Assembly (NCBI GenBank): GCA_964440265.1
Contig: CAYTRU010000001.1
Span: 1-34,313 of the forward strand
Reading direction: 5' to 3'
Origin: CAYMUN01 sp964440265
Lineage (GTDB): Bacteria; Patescibacteriota; Saccharimonadia; Saccharimonadales; UBA4665
Length of the DNA: 34,313 nucleotides
The notes under the pieces were generated by a model that saw only the letters and a program-made list of their open reading frames with translations, made no database searches and was not told the origin of the DNA. The translations under genes were made by a program, and so were the position numbers. Numbering within the stretch: position 1 is the stretch's first letter; every line of letters starts with the position of its first letter. Below are positions 14,545 through 23,031 of the stretch, one piece after another.

Positions 14545-14575
14545 GCAGGGAATTTGCCACTAATTGACCTGCGCC

Positions 14576-14974
14576 CTAAGCTTCGGTAGACAAGTTTTGG
14601 ATTATAGTTAGCAAATCACTCGGCACGATATTGGCTTTGACGATATAACCTTGAACGCCGTAATTTTTCGCTCGTTCCCGGACATCTTGTCGGGCAAGAT
14701 TTGTCATAACCAAGACTTTCGGCTGCATTTTGCTGTATTCTGGCGCCGTGCGGATTGTCTGCAACACGCTCAAGCCATCAATATCAGGAATCATAATATC
14801 GAGTAAAATAAGGTCTGGTTTAAATGACAGCACGCTGGCCAGCGCGTCCTTGCCATTCTCGACAATCAGCACGTCATAGTCACTCCGCTTTAAGACTAAC
14901 GAATAGAGATTAGCGATATCAGGATCATCTTCGACAATCAAGATTTTTTTTAAACCGTTCGCGAGCGTACTCAT
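14576..14974 (-). CDS. Single-domain response regulator
   Basis: The 132-residue CheY-like receiver has KKILIVEDDPDIANLY (acidic pair), DLILLDIMIPDIDG (phospho-acceptor Asp), VLVMTN and GYIVKAN (conserved Lys). The frame is open to 15043, but the ATG at 14974 has TAGTAT exactly 7 bp upstream and gives a standard domain length. There is no output domain and no histidine kinase nearby. It may signal by contact with partner proteins. It resembles the partial receiver at the left edge. Confidence 0.9.
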   Translation of the reverse strand: MSTLANGLKKILIVEDDPDIANLYSLVLKRSDYDVLIVENGKDALASVLSFKPDLILLDIMIPDIDGLSVLQTIRTAPEYSKMQPKVLVMTNLARQDVRERAKNYGVQGYIVKANIVPSDLLTIIQNLSTEA

Positions 14975-14981
14975 TGGACTC

Positions 14982-14987
14982 ATACTA
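14982..14987 (-). promoter_or_regulatory. -10 box of the response regulator
   Basis: TAGTAT on the minus strand ends 7 bp before the ATG at 14974 and supports the shorter start. Confidence 0.45.
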
Positions 14988-15054
14988 GCATCGCTGTTTG
15001 CAGTTTGTCGATAGCGCCGCCCTGAGCCTTGTAGCGCTGACACAGTACACGCGG

Positions 15055-15060
15055 TACAAT
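15055..15060 (+). promoter_or_regulatory. -10 box of the DUF2207-like gene (leaderless)
   Basis: TACAAT ends 7 bp before the ATG at 15068. Confidence 0.55.
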
Positions 15061-15067
15061 AGAAACA

Positions 15068-16012
15068 ATGAATATCGGCCTCAGCTTTGTTGGTGTCTCT
15101 ATGCTTAGCGTGTTTATAGCCCTACCGTTAGGCTGGGTGATCGGTACGGTCGGTCGGCAGTTGCGCATTAAGAGAGCGGCCTGGTACTGGCGACGTCACA
15201 CTATTATTTATGCCGAATACGAGCCACCAGATAACCTCCGGCCTGGTGAGATCGCGTTTTTGTACGATCGATCCTTTGGGGAAGCAGAGCTGCTGGCAAC
15301 ACTCTTTGATTTAGAGCTCAGAAAAAAAGTTATCTTGTCGAACTTGCCGAGTAAAAACGATGCGGTCGACTTTCGCATCCGAGTAGTCAGTAAGGTAGTC
15401 GCAGACGATCTACGGGATTTCGAGCAGGAAACTCTAGCCACCTTAAAAGGTTACGGCCAAACAGCTACCTGGAGTCAGCTCAAGCTAGATACCGCCATCT
15501 GGGACTCCAATATCGAAACACATCTGGAGTCCGAGTTGCAGCAAAAAGACTACTTTCGGCAAGGCAGCACGAGCTTTTGGTCGACCATCGGCTTTGTAGC
15601 TTTTGGGATGATCATGGCTGGACTGACTGTCGTATTACCGACTGCCACAAGTGAGCATTGGCTACATAAGCAGCCCGTTAGTCCAGGCGATACCTATGCA
15701 GGACTGAATCATGATATCGCCACCTTTGAAGTGACCCTGCTATGGTCAATTGCCGCAGTAGCCTATGGCCTAGCGTTTTATTTTGCCGTTTCGGCCTACC
15801 GTCGAGCTATGGACTTGGAAAAGGGAACACCGCATTTACGCACTGTCTGGCCTCACATCGAAGGTTTTCGTCAGTATATACGAGTAGTCGATCAGGAACG
15901 TATTCAGTTTGAAAACCAGGAGCTTACCGTACACGCCCGCCAACAAGCCTTACCCTACGCCGTAGCCCTAAATCTTTCTACTAAATGGCAAGCGCGCTTT
16001 TCTGGGAATTAA
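15068..16012 (+). CDS. DUF2207-like membrane protein, N-terminally short
   Basis: The 314-residue protein begins with one membrane helix (about 8-27). A soluble segment follows with EYEPPDNLRPGEIAFLYD, and two further helices lie around 168-190 and 222-244. The C-terminal WPHIEGFRQYIRVVDQERIQF and LPYAVALNLSTKWQARF blocks are close to those of DUF2207 predicted membrane proteins. Full-length members carry an extracellular domain before the first of these membrane segments, and it is absent here. The function of the family is unknown. The stop overlaps the convergent CarS-like gene by 4 bp. Confidence 0.75.
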   Translation: MNIGLSFVGVSMLSVFIALPLGWVIGTVGRQLRIKRAAWYWRRHTIIYAEYEPPDNLRPGEIAFLYDRSFGEAELLATLFDLELRKKVILSNLPSKNDAVDFRIRVVSKVVADDLRDFEQETLATLKGYGQTATWSQLKLDTAIWDSNIETHLESELQQKDYFRQGSTSFWSTIGFVAFGMIMAGLTVVLPTATSEHWLHKQPVSPGDTYAGLNHDIATFEVTLLWSIAAVAYGLAFYFAVSAYRRAMDLEKGTPHLRTVWPHIEGFRQYIRVVDQERIQFENQELTVHARQQALPYAVALNLSTKWQARFSGN

Positions 16013-16563
16013 ATAGGTGTCTTTTTGAGATGGAGTAAGTAGCCTACATAGCTGGAGGCAAGGTGAATAATAAACCAAGCAATCACTACCAAGCCGTATA
16101 TTTTCAGCGGCAGCCTACTAACGAGCATAGCTAATAAGCAACCCCCGATAATATAGTCAAGCTGGTCAAACGGAAACCAGCTGGCACCTGGCGCTACGGC
16201 TCGCTGACGCTTAAAAAAGCTCTCTATAGCGTCGCCAATAAGTGCTCCGGCTCCGAGTAAAACTCCCAGCAAAAATGACACATCTGCATAGCCAGCCTGC
16301 TGCAAATACATGCTGAAACCTCCTAGATGGTGGGACAGTTTTTGCTGCAGCAGAGCTACAAAAGCCGCAAAAATGATGCCGCACACCAGACCACGCCACG
16401 TTTTGCTAGAGCCCAACAATCTTTTACCGCGATAGTACTTCCCCCCATCTAGCGGTGCATTCCAGTGCCGTAAGAGCGGTAGATGGGCCACTAGAACCGG
16501 TGCCATATTGGCAGCCCCAGCTGGCAGAAAGAACCATAGCGCATACAAAAAATCATTCACCAT
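16009..16563 (-). CDS. CDP-archaeol synthase-like (CarS/DUF46) CTP transferase
   Basis: This 184-residue multi-pass membrane protein belongs to the CarS/DUF46 family (PF01864). Conserved blocks are DGGKYYRGKRLLGSSKTWRG (39-58), GDAIESFFKRQ (110-120) and PFDQLDYIIGG (131-141). Archaeal members activate digeranylgeranylglyceryl phosphate with CTP to form CDP-archaeol; relatives occur in some bacteria, where phosphatidate may be the substrate. It is last in an operon with a CDP-alcohol phosphotransferase and a PHP phosphoesterase. Its start lies inside the PHP gene, with GAGG 7 nt upstream. This context supports a CDP-lipid-forming role, but ether versus ester substrate cannot be told from sequence. 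Confidence 0.85.
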   Translation of the reverse strand: MVNDFLYALWFFLPAGAANMAPVLVAHLPLLRHWNAPLDGGKYYRGKRLLGSSKTWRGLVCGIIFAAFVALLQQKLSHHLGGFSMYLQQAGYADVSFLLGVLLGAGALIGDAIESFFKRQRAVAPGASWFPFDQLDYIIGGCLLAMLVSRLPLKIYGLVVIAWFIIHLASSYVGYLLHLKKTPI

Positions 16564-17206
16564 ATTGAAACCTCTTCTTTAAGCGATGCAGCGTCGGGTA
16601 TAGGGCACCAAAACCACCTACTCGCCGGGAAACATGCCGAGTATTGGTCAGTAAATCGACTAGGTTGTCTCTGGTGGGCAAACTCTCTATAAGCGAATAG
16701 GTCCGACCCCACCCAACCTTGCCATGGGCGTCACTGCTGCTCGCACTGGCTACCGGGTGAGCCTCAGCCCACGCTTTGGCTGCTGTCGATTTGTTCTGAA
16801 AATATGCCCGGCCATTATAGACCTCTATGATATCCACATCGGCGGCGATGCGGCGCAAAGTCTGCAGGCTGACACCCCGCCGCACCGTTTCGAACGGATG
16901 GGGGATGTACACGAGCCCGTTTTGAGCTCGAACCTGCCGAATAGTTTCCTCGGGGCTCAGCTGAGATAAGATAGTCGCCTTTAGAAATAAACCAATTATC
17001 TCGCCCTCAGTGGTTGTTATTTCCTCGCCAATAATAATTTTGTCACCCAACTGCTCATGCAGGGCAGTCGCAAAAGTGATGCGATCATGATCGGTCACTG
17101 CGATAACATCCAGCTCACCAGAACTCAGCATAGACTGATAATCTTTGGCTGTCAGACCACCATCTGACGAAGCAGTAGAGTGCGTATGTAAATCAAGCTT
17201 ATACAT
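16553..17206 (-). CDS. PHP-domain metal-dependent phosphoesterase
   Basis: The 217-residue PHP-fold protein keeps all metal motifs: HTH at 7-9, Asp15, DHD at 39-41, Glu61-Glu62 in GEEI, His103 in PHPF, and SDAH with Asp159 and His161. PHP enzymes of this size hydrolyse phosphate monoesters or small phosphodiesters such as nucleoside bisphosphates. It is the middle gene of a three-gene operon, 2 bp after a CDP-alcohol phosphotransferase gene and overlapping the CarS-like gene by 11 bp. A phospholipid-phosphate or head-group phosphatase role is suggested by context only. Confidence 0.9.
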   Translation of the reverse strand: MYKLDLHTHSTASSDGGLTAKDYQSMLSSGELDVIAVTDHDRITFATALHEQLGDKIIIGEEITTTEGEIIGLFLKATILSQLSPEETIRQVRAQNGLVYIPHPFETVRRGVSLQTLRRIAADVDIIEVYNGRAYFQNKSTAAKAWAEAHPVASASSSDAHGKVGWGRTYSLIESLPTRDNLVDLLTNTRHVSRRVGGFGALYPTLHRLKKRFQYGE

Positions 17207-17208
17207 AG

Positions 17209-17832
17209 CTATAACTGCCTGATAATGAGGTTTAGCCTTTCAAACACCATATAGCTCGCCAGCACTGCTATCAGCACAGTGACTACCAAGATTTGACTGC
17301 TTAGTAGCCCGATCACTATCAGCAACATCCGAACGTCAAATGGTACTACGCCCTCATGGTAGTAATGATTTATCTCATGATGACTGAGATGCTTGCGTGT
17401 CAGGGCTAGGGCAACCTCACCCTTTGCCTTAATAAAATTAGCCGTGAGCGAAGCGCCACAAGCCACGACCGCCACGCTAGTCCAGGCAGGACGACTACTG
17501 ACAGATAAAAAGTACGCAATACCGGTATACAGCAGTACCTCTTTGATACGATCAGTCGAGGCATCTAGAAACATACCGGCTTCGCTAGCCCGATTCTGTA
17601 AACGAGCTAACTCACCATCAAGTGTGTCAAACAACCCAAAAACAATCAGCAGCACACCCGCCAGCGGCAACTTACCAGCAGCAATCAAGAGGGCGATCGG
17701 TAGGTGCATGACTACGCCGACTACAGTAACTGTGGTGGGATGTAAGGAGCCGTGGGTCACTCGATTCAGCCAGTTAGCCACCCGTTTCATGATGTTCCGG
17801 ATGAATTGCCGCACCCATTCCACAATATGCAT
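17209..17832 (-). CDS. CDP-alcohol phosphatidyltransferase
   Basis: This 207-residue integral membrane enzyme has a perfect CDP-alcohol phosphotransferase signature: Asp69, Asp72-Gly73, Ala76-Arg77, Gly86, Asp90 and Asp94 within FDTLDGELAR and GMFLDASTD. The family moves a phosphatidyl (or archaetidyl) group from a CDP-lipid to an alcohol such as glycerol phosphate, inositol phosphate or serine; the acceptor cannot be read from sequence. It is first in the operon with PHP and CarS-like genes. TACAGT on the minus strand ends 6 bp before the ATG, so it is probably leaderless. Confidence 0.92.
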   Translation of the reverse strand: MHIVEWVRQFIRNIMKRVANWLNRVTHGSLHPTTVTVVGVVMHLPIALLIAAGKLPLAGVLLIVFGLFDTLDGELARLQNRASEAGMFLDASTDRIKEVLLYTGIAYFLSVSSRPAWTSVAVVACGASLTANFIKAKGEVALALTRKHLSHHEINHYYHEGVVPFDVRMLLIVIGLLSSQILVVTVLIAVLASYMVFERLNLIIRQL

Positions 17833-17838
17833 GTCTCT

Positions 17839-17844
17839 ACTGTA
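17839..17844 (-). promoter_or_regulatory. -10 box of the phospholipid operon
   Basis: TACAGT on the minus strand lies 6 bp before the phosphotransferase start, in the 58-bp divergent gap. The opposing gene has TATGTT at 17879-17884. Confidence 0.4.
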
Positions 17845-17878
17845 CTTGGGATCATTATAAAAATGAAAGAAAATAGTA

Positions 17879-17884
17879 TATGTT
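17879..17884 (+). promoter_or_regulatory. -10-like box of the CDP-OH-PT/DAGK fusion
   Basis: TATGTT ends 6 bp before the ATG at 17891, so the two halves of the lipid module would be driven from one 58-bp region. Confidence 0.35.
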
Positions 17885-17890
17885 TAAGGG

Positions 17891-19582
17891 ATGGGACTGC
17901 ATCGAACAGGGAAGCAAGCTGACTGGCAAAAAGTGCGGCGAGAGGAACAGACAGCCTGGCAACGCTTGGCTGAGCGCACACACGGCATCATTACACCTGG
18001 TAACATCATTAGTCTAACCGGTTTGCTTGGTGTGTTTTACGGAGCCGGGCTACTTCTGTATGAGCACTATACCGCCGGTTTAATCGCCATTACCGCGGGG
18101 CGGTTAGCTGATGTGTTCGATGGCCTGATAGCCGAAAAGACGGGTACCAAAAGCCCGCTAGGGGAAGTGGTAGATGCTACGATGGACAAGCTGGCTATTT
18201 TGGTACTAATACCTATCGTGATAATTGAGCATCTGCTACCGTTTACGGTATTCGGGATCATTGTCTTACAAAATGTCGTTAACGTGATGATCGCAGCCAT
18301 TGCCAAAGCCAGACGTCTTGAACTGCGTCCCACTATCGAAGGCAAAATCGCCACAGCGGCCGCGTGGGCTACTGTGGTTAGCTTTAGTGCCCTAACGGCA
18401 GCCCGCAAAGCACCACACCTCATCGTCTTGCAGGATATATTTTGGTTTGCGGCGTACCTATCGATCATACTTTTCTTGGTGTACGGACTGCGGGCTTCGC
18501 GAAATTATGCCCGCCTAGTTTTTGCTGTTAGTACGAGTGATTATATTAAGATGCTAGTAGGTAGATACCCCCCTCGCCCAAATCTACTGCACAGGTTCCA
18601 GCAAGTGATAATCATCGTGAATCCTCAGAGCAGTAACGTCCAGCGCGTCGAGAAGCGTCGCTACGAACTAAGCACGTTATTTCCCCTCACACCCATTAAA
18701 CTTATAGAAACTACTACCCGACCGGCTCAACTGACAGCTAGACTCAAACGAGCCCTCATTAATCAATCAGGTCCTACCTTACTATGTATCGGCGGCGGTG
18801 ATGGTACGGTACATCTGGTAGTCAACAGTTTGATGCAACTCCAGACAGAGATTGATCTGGCACAGGCACCAGTGTTACCACTGTGGGGCGGCAACGCGAA
18901 CGATCTCGCTACCATGTTGAATGGGCTTTCATCACGTACAAGCCTGAGAAGGTTGCTGACTAGCGCTAATATAATCGCCATTCATCCTCTTAAAATTACA
19001 AGCAGCTTGGATGGCCAAACGTCTACCCATCACTACGCCGCTTGCTATGCTAGCTTTGGTGTTTCCGCTTATGCCACTGCCGAACTCGAAAAGCCAGTAT
19101 ATAAAAAGCGATTACAGAGCAATTCGGCTCTGGGAACTTTCATCAAAGAATTTAAACAAGCTTGCCGGGCAATTTTAGATGCACCAGGATTTGATGCCGA
19201 ACAAAATGGTAAACGAATTAAAATTTTCGAACAGGTGTTTTCTAATGGCTCAAGGGTAGCTAAGATGGACCGCTTACCAGTCAAGTTGCACGAAAAACGC
19301 TTTTATCGGGCGGTTAACTCGGAGACGCAGCCCACTCCTTTATTTTATATTCGGCAATTCCTACTTTTACGCGGCAAGAAGCTCGGCGAAGTCACTGACC
19401 AAAACTTTCGGTTTACCACCAAGGAACGTGCTTGGGCGCAGTTTGACGGCGAGGCGAGGGTGCTACCCAAAAATACTACTGTTAGCATCGGTCTAGCGGA
19501 AGCACCTTTCTATGCTGTTAGCACCAAACTCAAACCGCGTGAAAACCACCAGGCCTCACCGGCAACAGATGCTGGTAATTAG
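17891..19582 (+). CDS. CDP-alcohol phosphotransferase / diacylglycerol kinase fusion
   Basis: This 563-residue protein fuses two lipid enzymes. Residues 30-210 are a multi-TM CDP-alcohol phosphotransferase domain with Asp74, Asp77-Gly78, Ala81, Gly91, Asp95 and Asp99 in place, but with Glu82 where the signature has Arg. Residues 238-550 are a diacylglycerol kinase catalytic domain: IIIVNPQSS, the nucleotide loop CIGGGDGTVHLVVN (299-312) and LWGGNANDLA (331-340). The kinase would make phosphatidate-type lipid, and the N-terminal domain would use CDP-lipid. It is divergent from an operon encoding a CTP transferase and a second phosphotransferase, so the two units may form one pathway. Because of Glu82 the first domain may have altered activity. 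Confidence 0.88.
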   Translation: MGLHRTGKQADWQKVRREEQTAWQRLAERTHGIITPGNIISLTGLLGVFYGAGLLLYEHYTAGLIAITAGRLADVFDGLIAEKTGTKSPLGEVVDATMDKLAILVLIPIVIIEHLLPFTVFGIIVLQNVVNVMIAAIAKARRLELRPTIEGKIATAAAWATVVSFSALTAARKAPHLIVLQDIFWFAAYLSIILFLVYGLRASRNYARLVFAVSTSDYIKMLVGRYPPRPNLLHRFQQVIIIVNPQSSNVQRVEKRRYELSTLFPLTPIKLIETTTRPAQLTARLKRALINQSGPTLLCIGGGDGTVHLVVNSLMQLQTEIDLAQAPVLPLWGGNANDLATMLNGLSSRTSLRRLLTSANIIAIHPLKITSSLDGQTSTHHYAACYASFGVSAYATAELEKPVYKKRLQSNSALGTFIKEFKQACRAILDAPGFDAEQNGKRIKIFEQVFSNGSRVAKMDRLPVKLHEKRFYRAVNSETQPTPLFYIRQFLLLRGKKLGEVTDQNFRFTTKERAWAQFDGEARVLPKNTTVSIGLAEAPFYAVSTKLKPRENHQASPATDAGN

Positions 19583-19642
19583 CTTATTGTAGAGAAAACA
19601 GCTAGTATTGGCATAAGAGATAGCTTAAGTGAGGACACAGAT

Positions 19643-22390
19643 ATGGCTAAAACAGCGACAAAATCCTCAAAGAACACTAAAAACAAACTAGGACGCTTGC
19701 AACGTCTGAGTCTCTTATCATTTAATCGGCCACATCAGGCTGCTCTGATCTTATTGGTCTTGGTACTCTTTGGTGCTGTTTGCTACGGCACGCTACTAAA
19801 ACGCGAGGGCTTCCCTAGTATCAATACGCCTCTTGCCATCGCCAGCGGCACCTACCTTGTCAATGATCCCGCCCGTGTCGACGCCGACATTGCAAAACCA
19901 TTAAGTGACTTCTTGCTGAAACAAGCTGATATTACGACAGTCCAGAGCCAAAGTTTTGCTAATTTTTATAATATCACGGTGTCGTACAAGGAGGGTGTCA
20001 GCGCTTCGGCTAGAAGTAGCTCACTGTCCAAGCAAATAACCGACCGTCATCTGCTACCCAAGCAGTCAACTCTCAAGCTGGCTCCAGTCGAATTCGGTTT
20101 TACGAGTCGCGGTGACGATTTGGTCGTATCTTTTTATAGTACTGGCCATACGCAAGATAGTCACAGCTTAGTAGCTAAGGCAAAAGCCGCTGCAGCTTTT
20201 ATCCAAAAGAAGCATTTACCCCTGGTACAGACCGCTTCGATAATTGATCCATATGAAGCCGCCGTCAACCCCTTAAGCGGGCAGCGGGAAACCACCCAAA
20301 AATCATTCGATAGGTTCGGGCAGCGGGAAGCTGCTGCTAGCAAGTTTTATACCTCAGTCGTGATAGGAGTAAAGGCTACGACTGGCGCTGACAATCTTGA
20401 TTTGGATAAACAGGTTCGAGGGGCAGTTGCGAGCCTCAATCAGCAAGCTCAGTTCTCTGGTTATCAGGCGGTCGTCAGTGCCAGCTATGCACCGCAGATC
20501 AACGACCAAATTAACACGCTACAAACCTCGCTTTTGGAGGGTTTGCTGGCTGTATTGATAGTCGGTTCGCTAGTGATTGCTATCCGAGCCTCATTGATTA
20601 CCGTCCTATCCATGGTAACCGTACTGGCTACCGTCAATGGGCTGTTATATGTGTTGGGCTATAGCCTCAATACCATCACTTTATTTGCGCTCATCCTCGG
20701 CCTGTCGCTCATAGTCGATGATACGATCATTATGGTCGAGGCGCTCGACGCACAGCGACGCCGACAAAAGACGGCTGATCTGGCGGTCAGTGAAGCTACG
20801 CGGCGGGTCAGCCGGGCTATGATCGCCGCCACTTCGACGTCGGTGCTGAGCTTTGCGCCATTATTATTTGTCGGCGGCATACTCGGCAATTTTATTCGTG
20901 CCATACCGATAACTATCATCGCCGCACTCTTGACCAGTCTATTCGTAGCGCTAGTATTTATTCCGTTCTTCGGACGCTTCCTATTACTTGGTAAAAAACA
21001 AATGGGCGCTGACAACGTGCACGAGCTAAGTGCGGGCATCGAACGGCGCATCATTAAGTTCGTCGCCAGCCCCATGCTCTGGGCCAAAGGCTCAACCAAA
21101 AAGCTCATGAGCGTCGGGTTGATTGCTGTAGCAATCGGTTTTGGTTTCATCGGTGCAGGCGGTTACTTGTTCCAAAAAGTCAGCTTCAATATTTTCCCGC
21201 CGGCCAAAGATGGCGATCAGCTCAGTATCACCGTAGTCTTTCATCCAAATACTTCGATCGCCCAAGCCCAGGTGATTGCCGGTCAAGTCGATCACCTCGT
21301 CAGCCAGACAACTGGGAGCAATTTTGTCAGAGCCTCGTACTTTGGGCGAGCTGACATTCAGCAAGCTATGCTGACGACCGATATCATCCCCTACCAACAG
21401 CGCGCTATCACCGCCCCAGAGCTTGTCAAGCAATTGAACGCCAAATTTGACACTTTTTCAGCCGCCTCCGTCGAAGCCGCTCCATTGGCTGCCGGACCAC
21501 CGGCTGCTGACTTTACAGTACAGATAGAATCAGGTAAAAACCGGCCTGGAGCCTTGCGTCTGGCTGATGTGGTCGCCACGTATCTACAGAAAGAGGCCGT
21601 ACTCCGGCGAGCCGACGGCAGTATTGCCAAGGTAAAAAACGTTCGTATCAGCAATGCCAGTATTTACGTGCGCAGTGATAACAGGCAGTACGTAGCGGTC
21701 ACTGCCAAGTTCGTCGATACTGATACCAGCACGCTCGTTAGCCTCGCAAAGACCGCCGTGCAAAAACACTTCACCGACAACAAAGTAGCTACTTATGGTC
21801 TCCCAAAAAACACTATTGATTTTGATGCTGGTCAAGAAGACCAGAACCAGGACAGCTTTAAAACGCTGGCTTTAGCGTTCCCGGCACTACTATTTGTGAT
21901 TTACTTGGTCCTGGCGTTTCAATTCCGCAGCCTATTACAGCCGCTACTCATCTTTATGGCACTGCCGTTTAGCTTGTTTGGCATTACCCTCGGCCTGTAC
22001 CTGACAAACAATCCCTTCAGCTTCTTCGCTATGCTTGGTTTCTTCGCGCTGATCGGTCTTAGCATTAAAAACACCATCCTGCTGACTGATTATGCCAATC
22101 AATCCCGGAAAGCCGGCATGCACCCAGTGGATGCTGCTCATGAAGCTTTAAGCGAGCGCTTCCGTCCCTTAATTGCTACCAGTCTAACGGCAGTTTTTTC
22201 GCTGATCCCGTTAGCTTTGGCGAGCCCGTTCTGGGAAGGCTTAGCCGTAGTCTTGATTTTCGGCCTGTTGTCCAGCACCTTCCTGGTTATCACGGTGTTC
22301 CCGTACTACTACCTCGGCAGCGAATTTTTGCGCCAACATTTTAACCGTCGCACAGGTATATTACTTAAGGTTAGGCAAAGAAACTCTTAA
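19643..22390 (+). CDS. RND-superfamily (AcrB/HAE-like) transporter
   Basis: This 915-residue polytopic protein has the two-fold RND layout: TM1 near 32-50, a large outer loop, six helices from about 298 to 445, a second long outer loop and six final helices. TM4 holds the proton-relay pair Asp359-Asp360 in GLSLIVDDTIIMVE, and GLSIKNTILLTDYANQSR marks the second half. It is shorter than AcrB (about 1050 aa), mainly in the outer domains. No membrane fusion protein or outer-membrane channel gene is adjacent. GAGGA 7 nt before the ATG is the ribosome site. Export of lipids or toxic compounds is possible, and the preceding lipid genes make lipid export worth considering. Confidence 0.9.
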   Translation: MAKTATKSSKNTKNKLGRLQRLSLLSFNRPHQAALILLVLVLFGAVCYGTLLKREGFPSINTPLAIASGTYLVNDPARVDADIAKPLSDFLLKQADITTVQSQSFANFYNITVSYKEGVSASARSSSLSKQITDRHLLPKQSTLKLAPVEFGFTSRGDDLVVSFYSTGHTQDSHSLVAKAKAAAAFIQKKHLPLVQTASIIDPYEAAVNPLSGQRETTQKSFDRFGQREAAASKFYTSVVIGVKATTGADNLDLDKQVRGAVASLNQQAQFSGYQAVVSASYAPQINDQINTLQTSLLEGLLAVLIVGSLVIAIRASLITVLSMVTVLATVNGLLYVLGYSLNTITLFALILGLSLIVDDTIIMVEALDAQRRRQKTADLAVSEATRRVSRAMIAATSTSVLSFAPLLFVGGILGNFIRAIPITIIAALLTSLFVALVFIPFFGRFLLLGKKQMGADNVHELSAGIERRIIKFVASPMLWAKGSTKKLMSVGLIAVAIGFGFIGAGGYLFQKVSFNIFPPAKDGDQLSITVVFHPNTSIAQAQVIAGQVDHLVSQTTGSNFVRASYFGRADIQQAMLTTDIIPYQQRAITAPELVKQLNAKFDTFSAASVEAAPLAAGPPAADFTVQIESGKNRPGALRLADVVATYLQKEAVLRRADGSIAKVKNVRISNASIYVRSDNRQYVAVTAKFVDTDTSTLVSLAKTAVQKHFTDNKVATYGLPKNTIDFDAGQEDQNQDSFKTLALAFPALLFVIYLVLAFQFRSLLQPLLIFMALPFSLFGITLGLYLTNNPFSFFAMLGFFALIGLSIKNTILLTDYANQSRKAGMHPVDAAHEALSERFRPLIATSLTAVFSLIPLALASPFWEGLAVVLIFGLLSSTFLVITVFPYYYLGSEFLRQHFNRRTGILLKVRQRNS

Positions 22391-22394
22391 CCTG

Positions 22395-22400
22395 TATAAT
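22395..22400 (+). promoter_or_regulatory. -10 box of the GAF gene (leaderless)
   Basis: A perfect TATAAT ends 7 bp before the ATG at 22408, just after the RND stop codon. The GAF gene is therefore its own transcription unit. Confidence 0.65.
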
Positions 22401-22407
22401 TGCTATC

Positions 22408-23031
22408 ATGAAGCATGGCCCTGCGGGAGGTATTACACCACTTCAGCCCGGCGAGGCGACTGAATATTTAAGCTTTCTCAGTAATGCCGTGCAAGAGATC
22501 AGCACCTCGCTGCACTATACGACGACGCTTCAGAATGTAGCTAGCACTATGGTACCCAGAATCGCCGATTGGTGCGCCGTAGACATTGCTCAAGACGATG
22601 GCACACTGAAACGACTAGCGACAGCTCATATTGATCCCAAAAAAATAAAAAAAGCATTAGAGATAGGAAAGAAGTATCCCCGCGACCCGAATGCTGGTAG
22701 CGGCTCTCCGCATGTCCTCAAAACGGGCGTACCAGAAATGTCCAATGGCATTACCGACAACCTCTTAGTAGACGCCGCGATCAATAAGGAACATCTTGCC
22801 ATGATGCGCGACTTACAATTTCATTCTTTGATGATCGTACCCATAAAATCGCGGCGTAGAACCCTCGGCACCATGACCTTCGTTTGGGCAGAATCAGCGA
22901 AGTCATATAGCCTCGCCGATTTGGCCTTCGCTGAGATATTGGCCAGTGTAGCTGGTAGTGCGATTGATAATTCACGCTTGTACCAAGCAGCGAAGCGAGC
23001 AGCAGCTAAAAAATTAGTCGCGAGTCACTAA
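22408..23031 (+). CDS. GAF-domain protein
   Basis: The 207-residue protein is almost entirely one GAF domain: an N-terminal helix (FLSNAVQEISTSLHYTTTL), VASTMVPRIADWCAVDI, a variable ligand region, then FHSLMIVPIKSRRRTLGTMTFVW and a C-terminal dimer helix. GAF domains bind small ligands or chromophores, or act as dimerisation modules, usually in front of kinases, phosphatases or cyclases. No output domain follows here. It may be a stand-alone sensor partner for one of the orphan response regulators. The stop overlaps the convergent dPGM gene by 4 bp. Confidence 0.85.
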   Translation: MKHGPAGGITPLQPGEATEYLSFLSNAVQEISTSLHYTTTLQNVASTMVPRIADWCAVDIAQDDGTLKRLATAHIDPKKIKKALEIGKKYPRDPNAGSGSPHVLKTGVPEMSNGITDNLLVDAAINKEHLAMMRDLQFHSLMIVPIKSRRRTLGTMTFVWAESAKSYSLADLAFAEILASVAGSAIDNSRLYQAAKRAAAKKLVASH

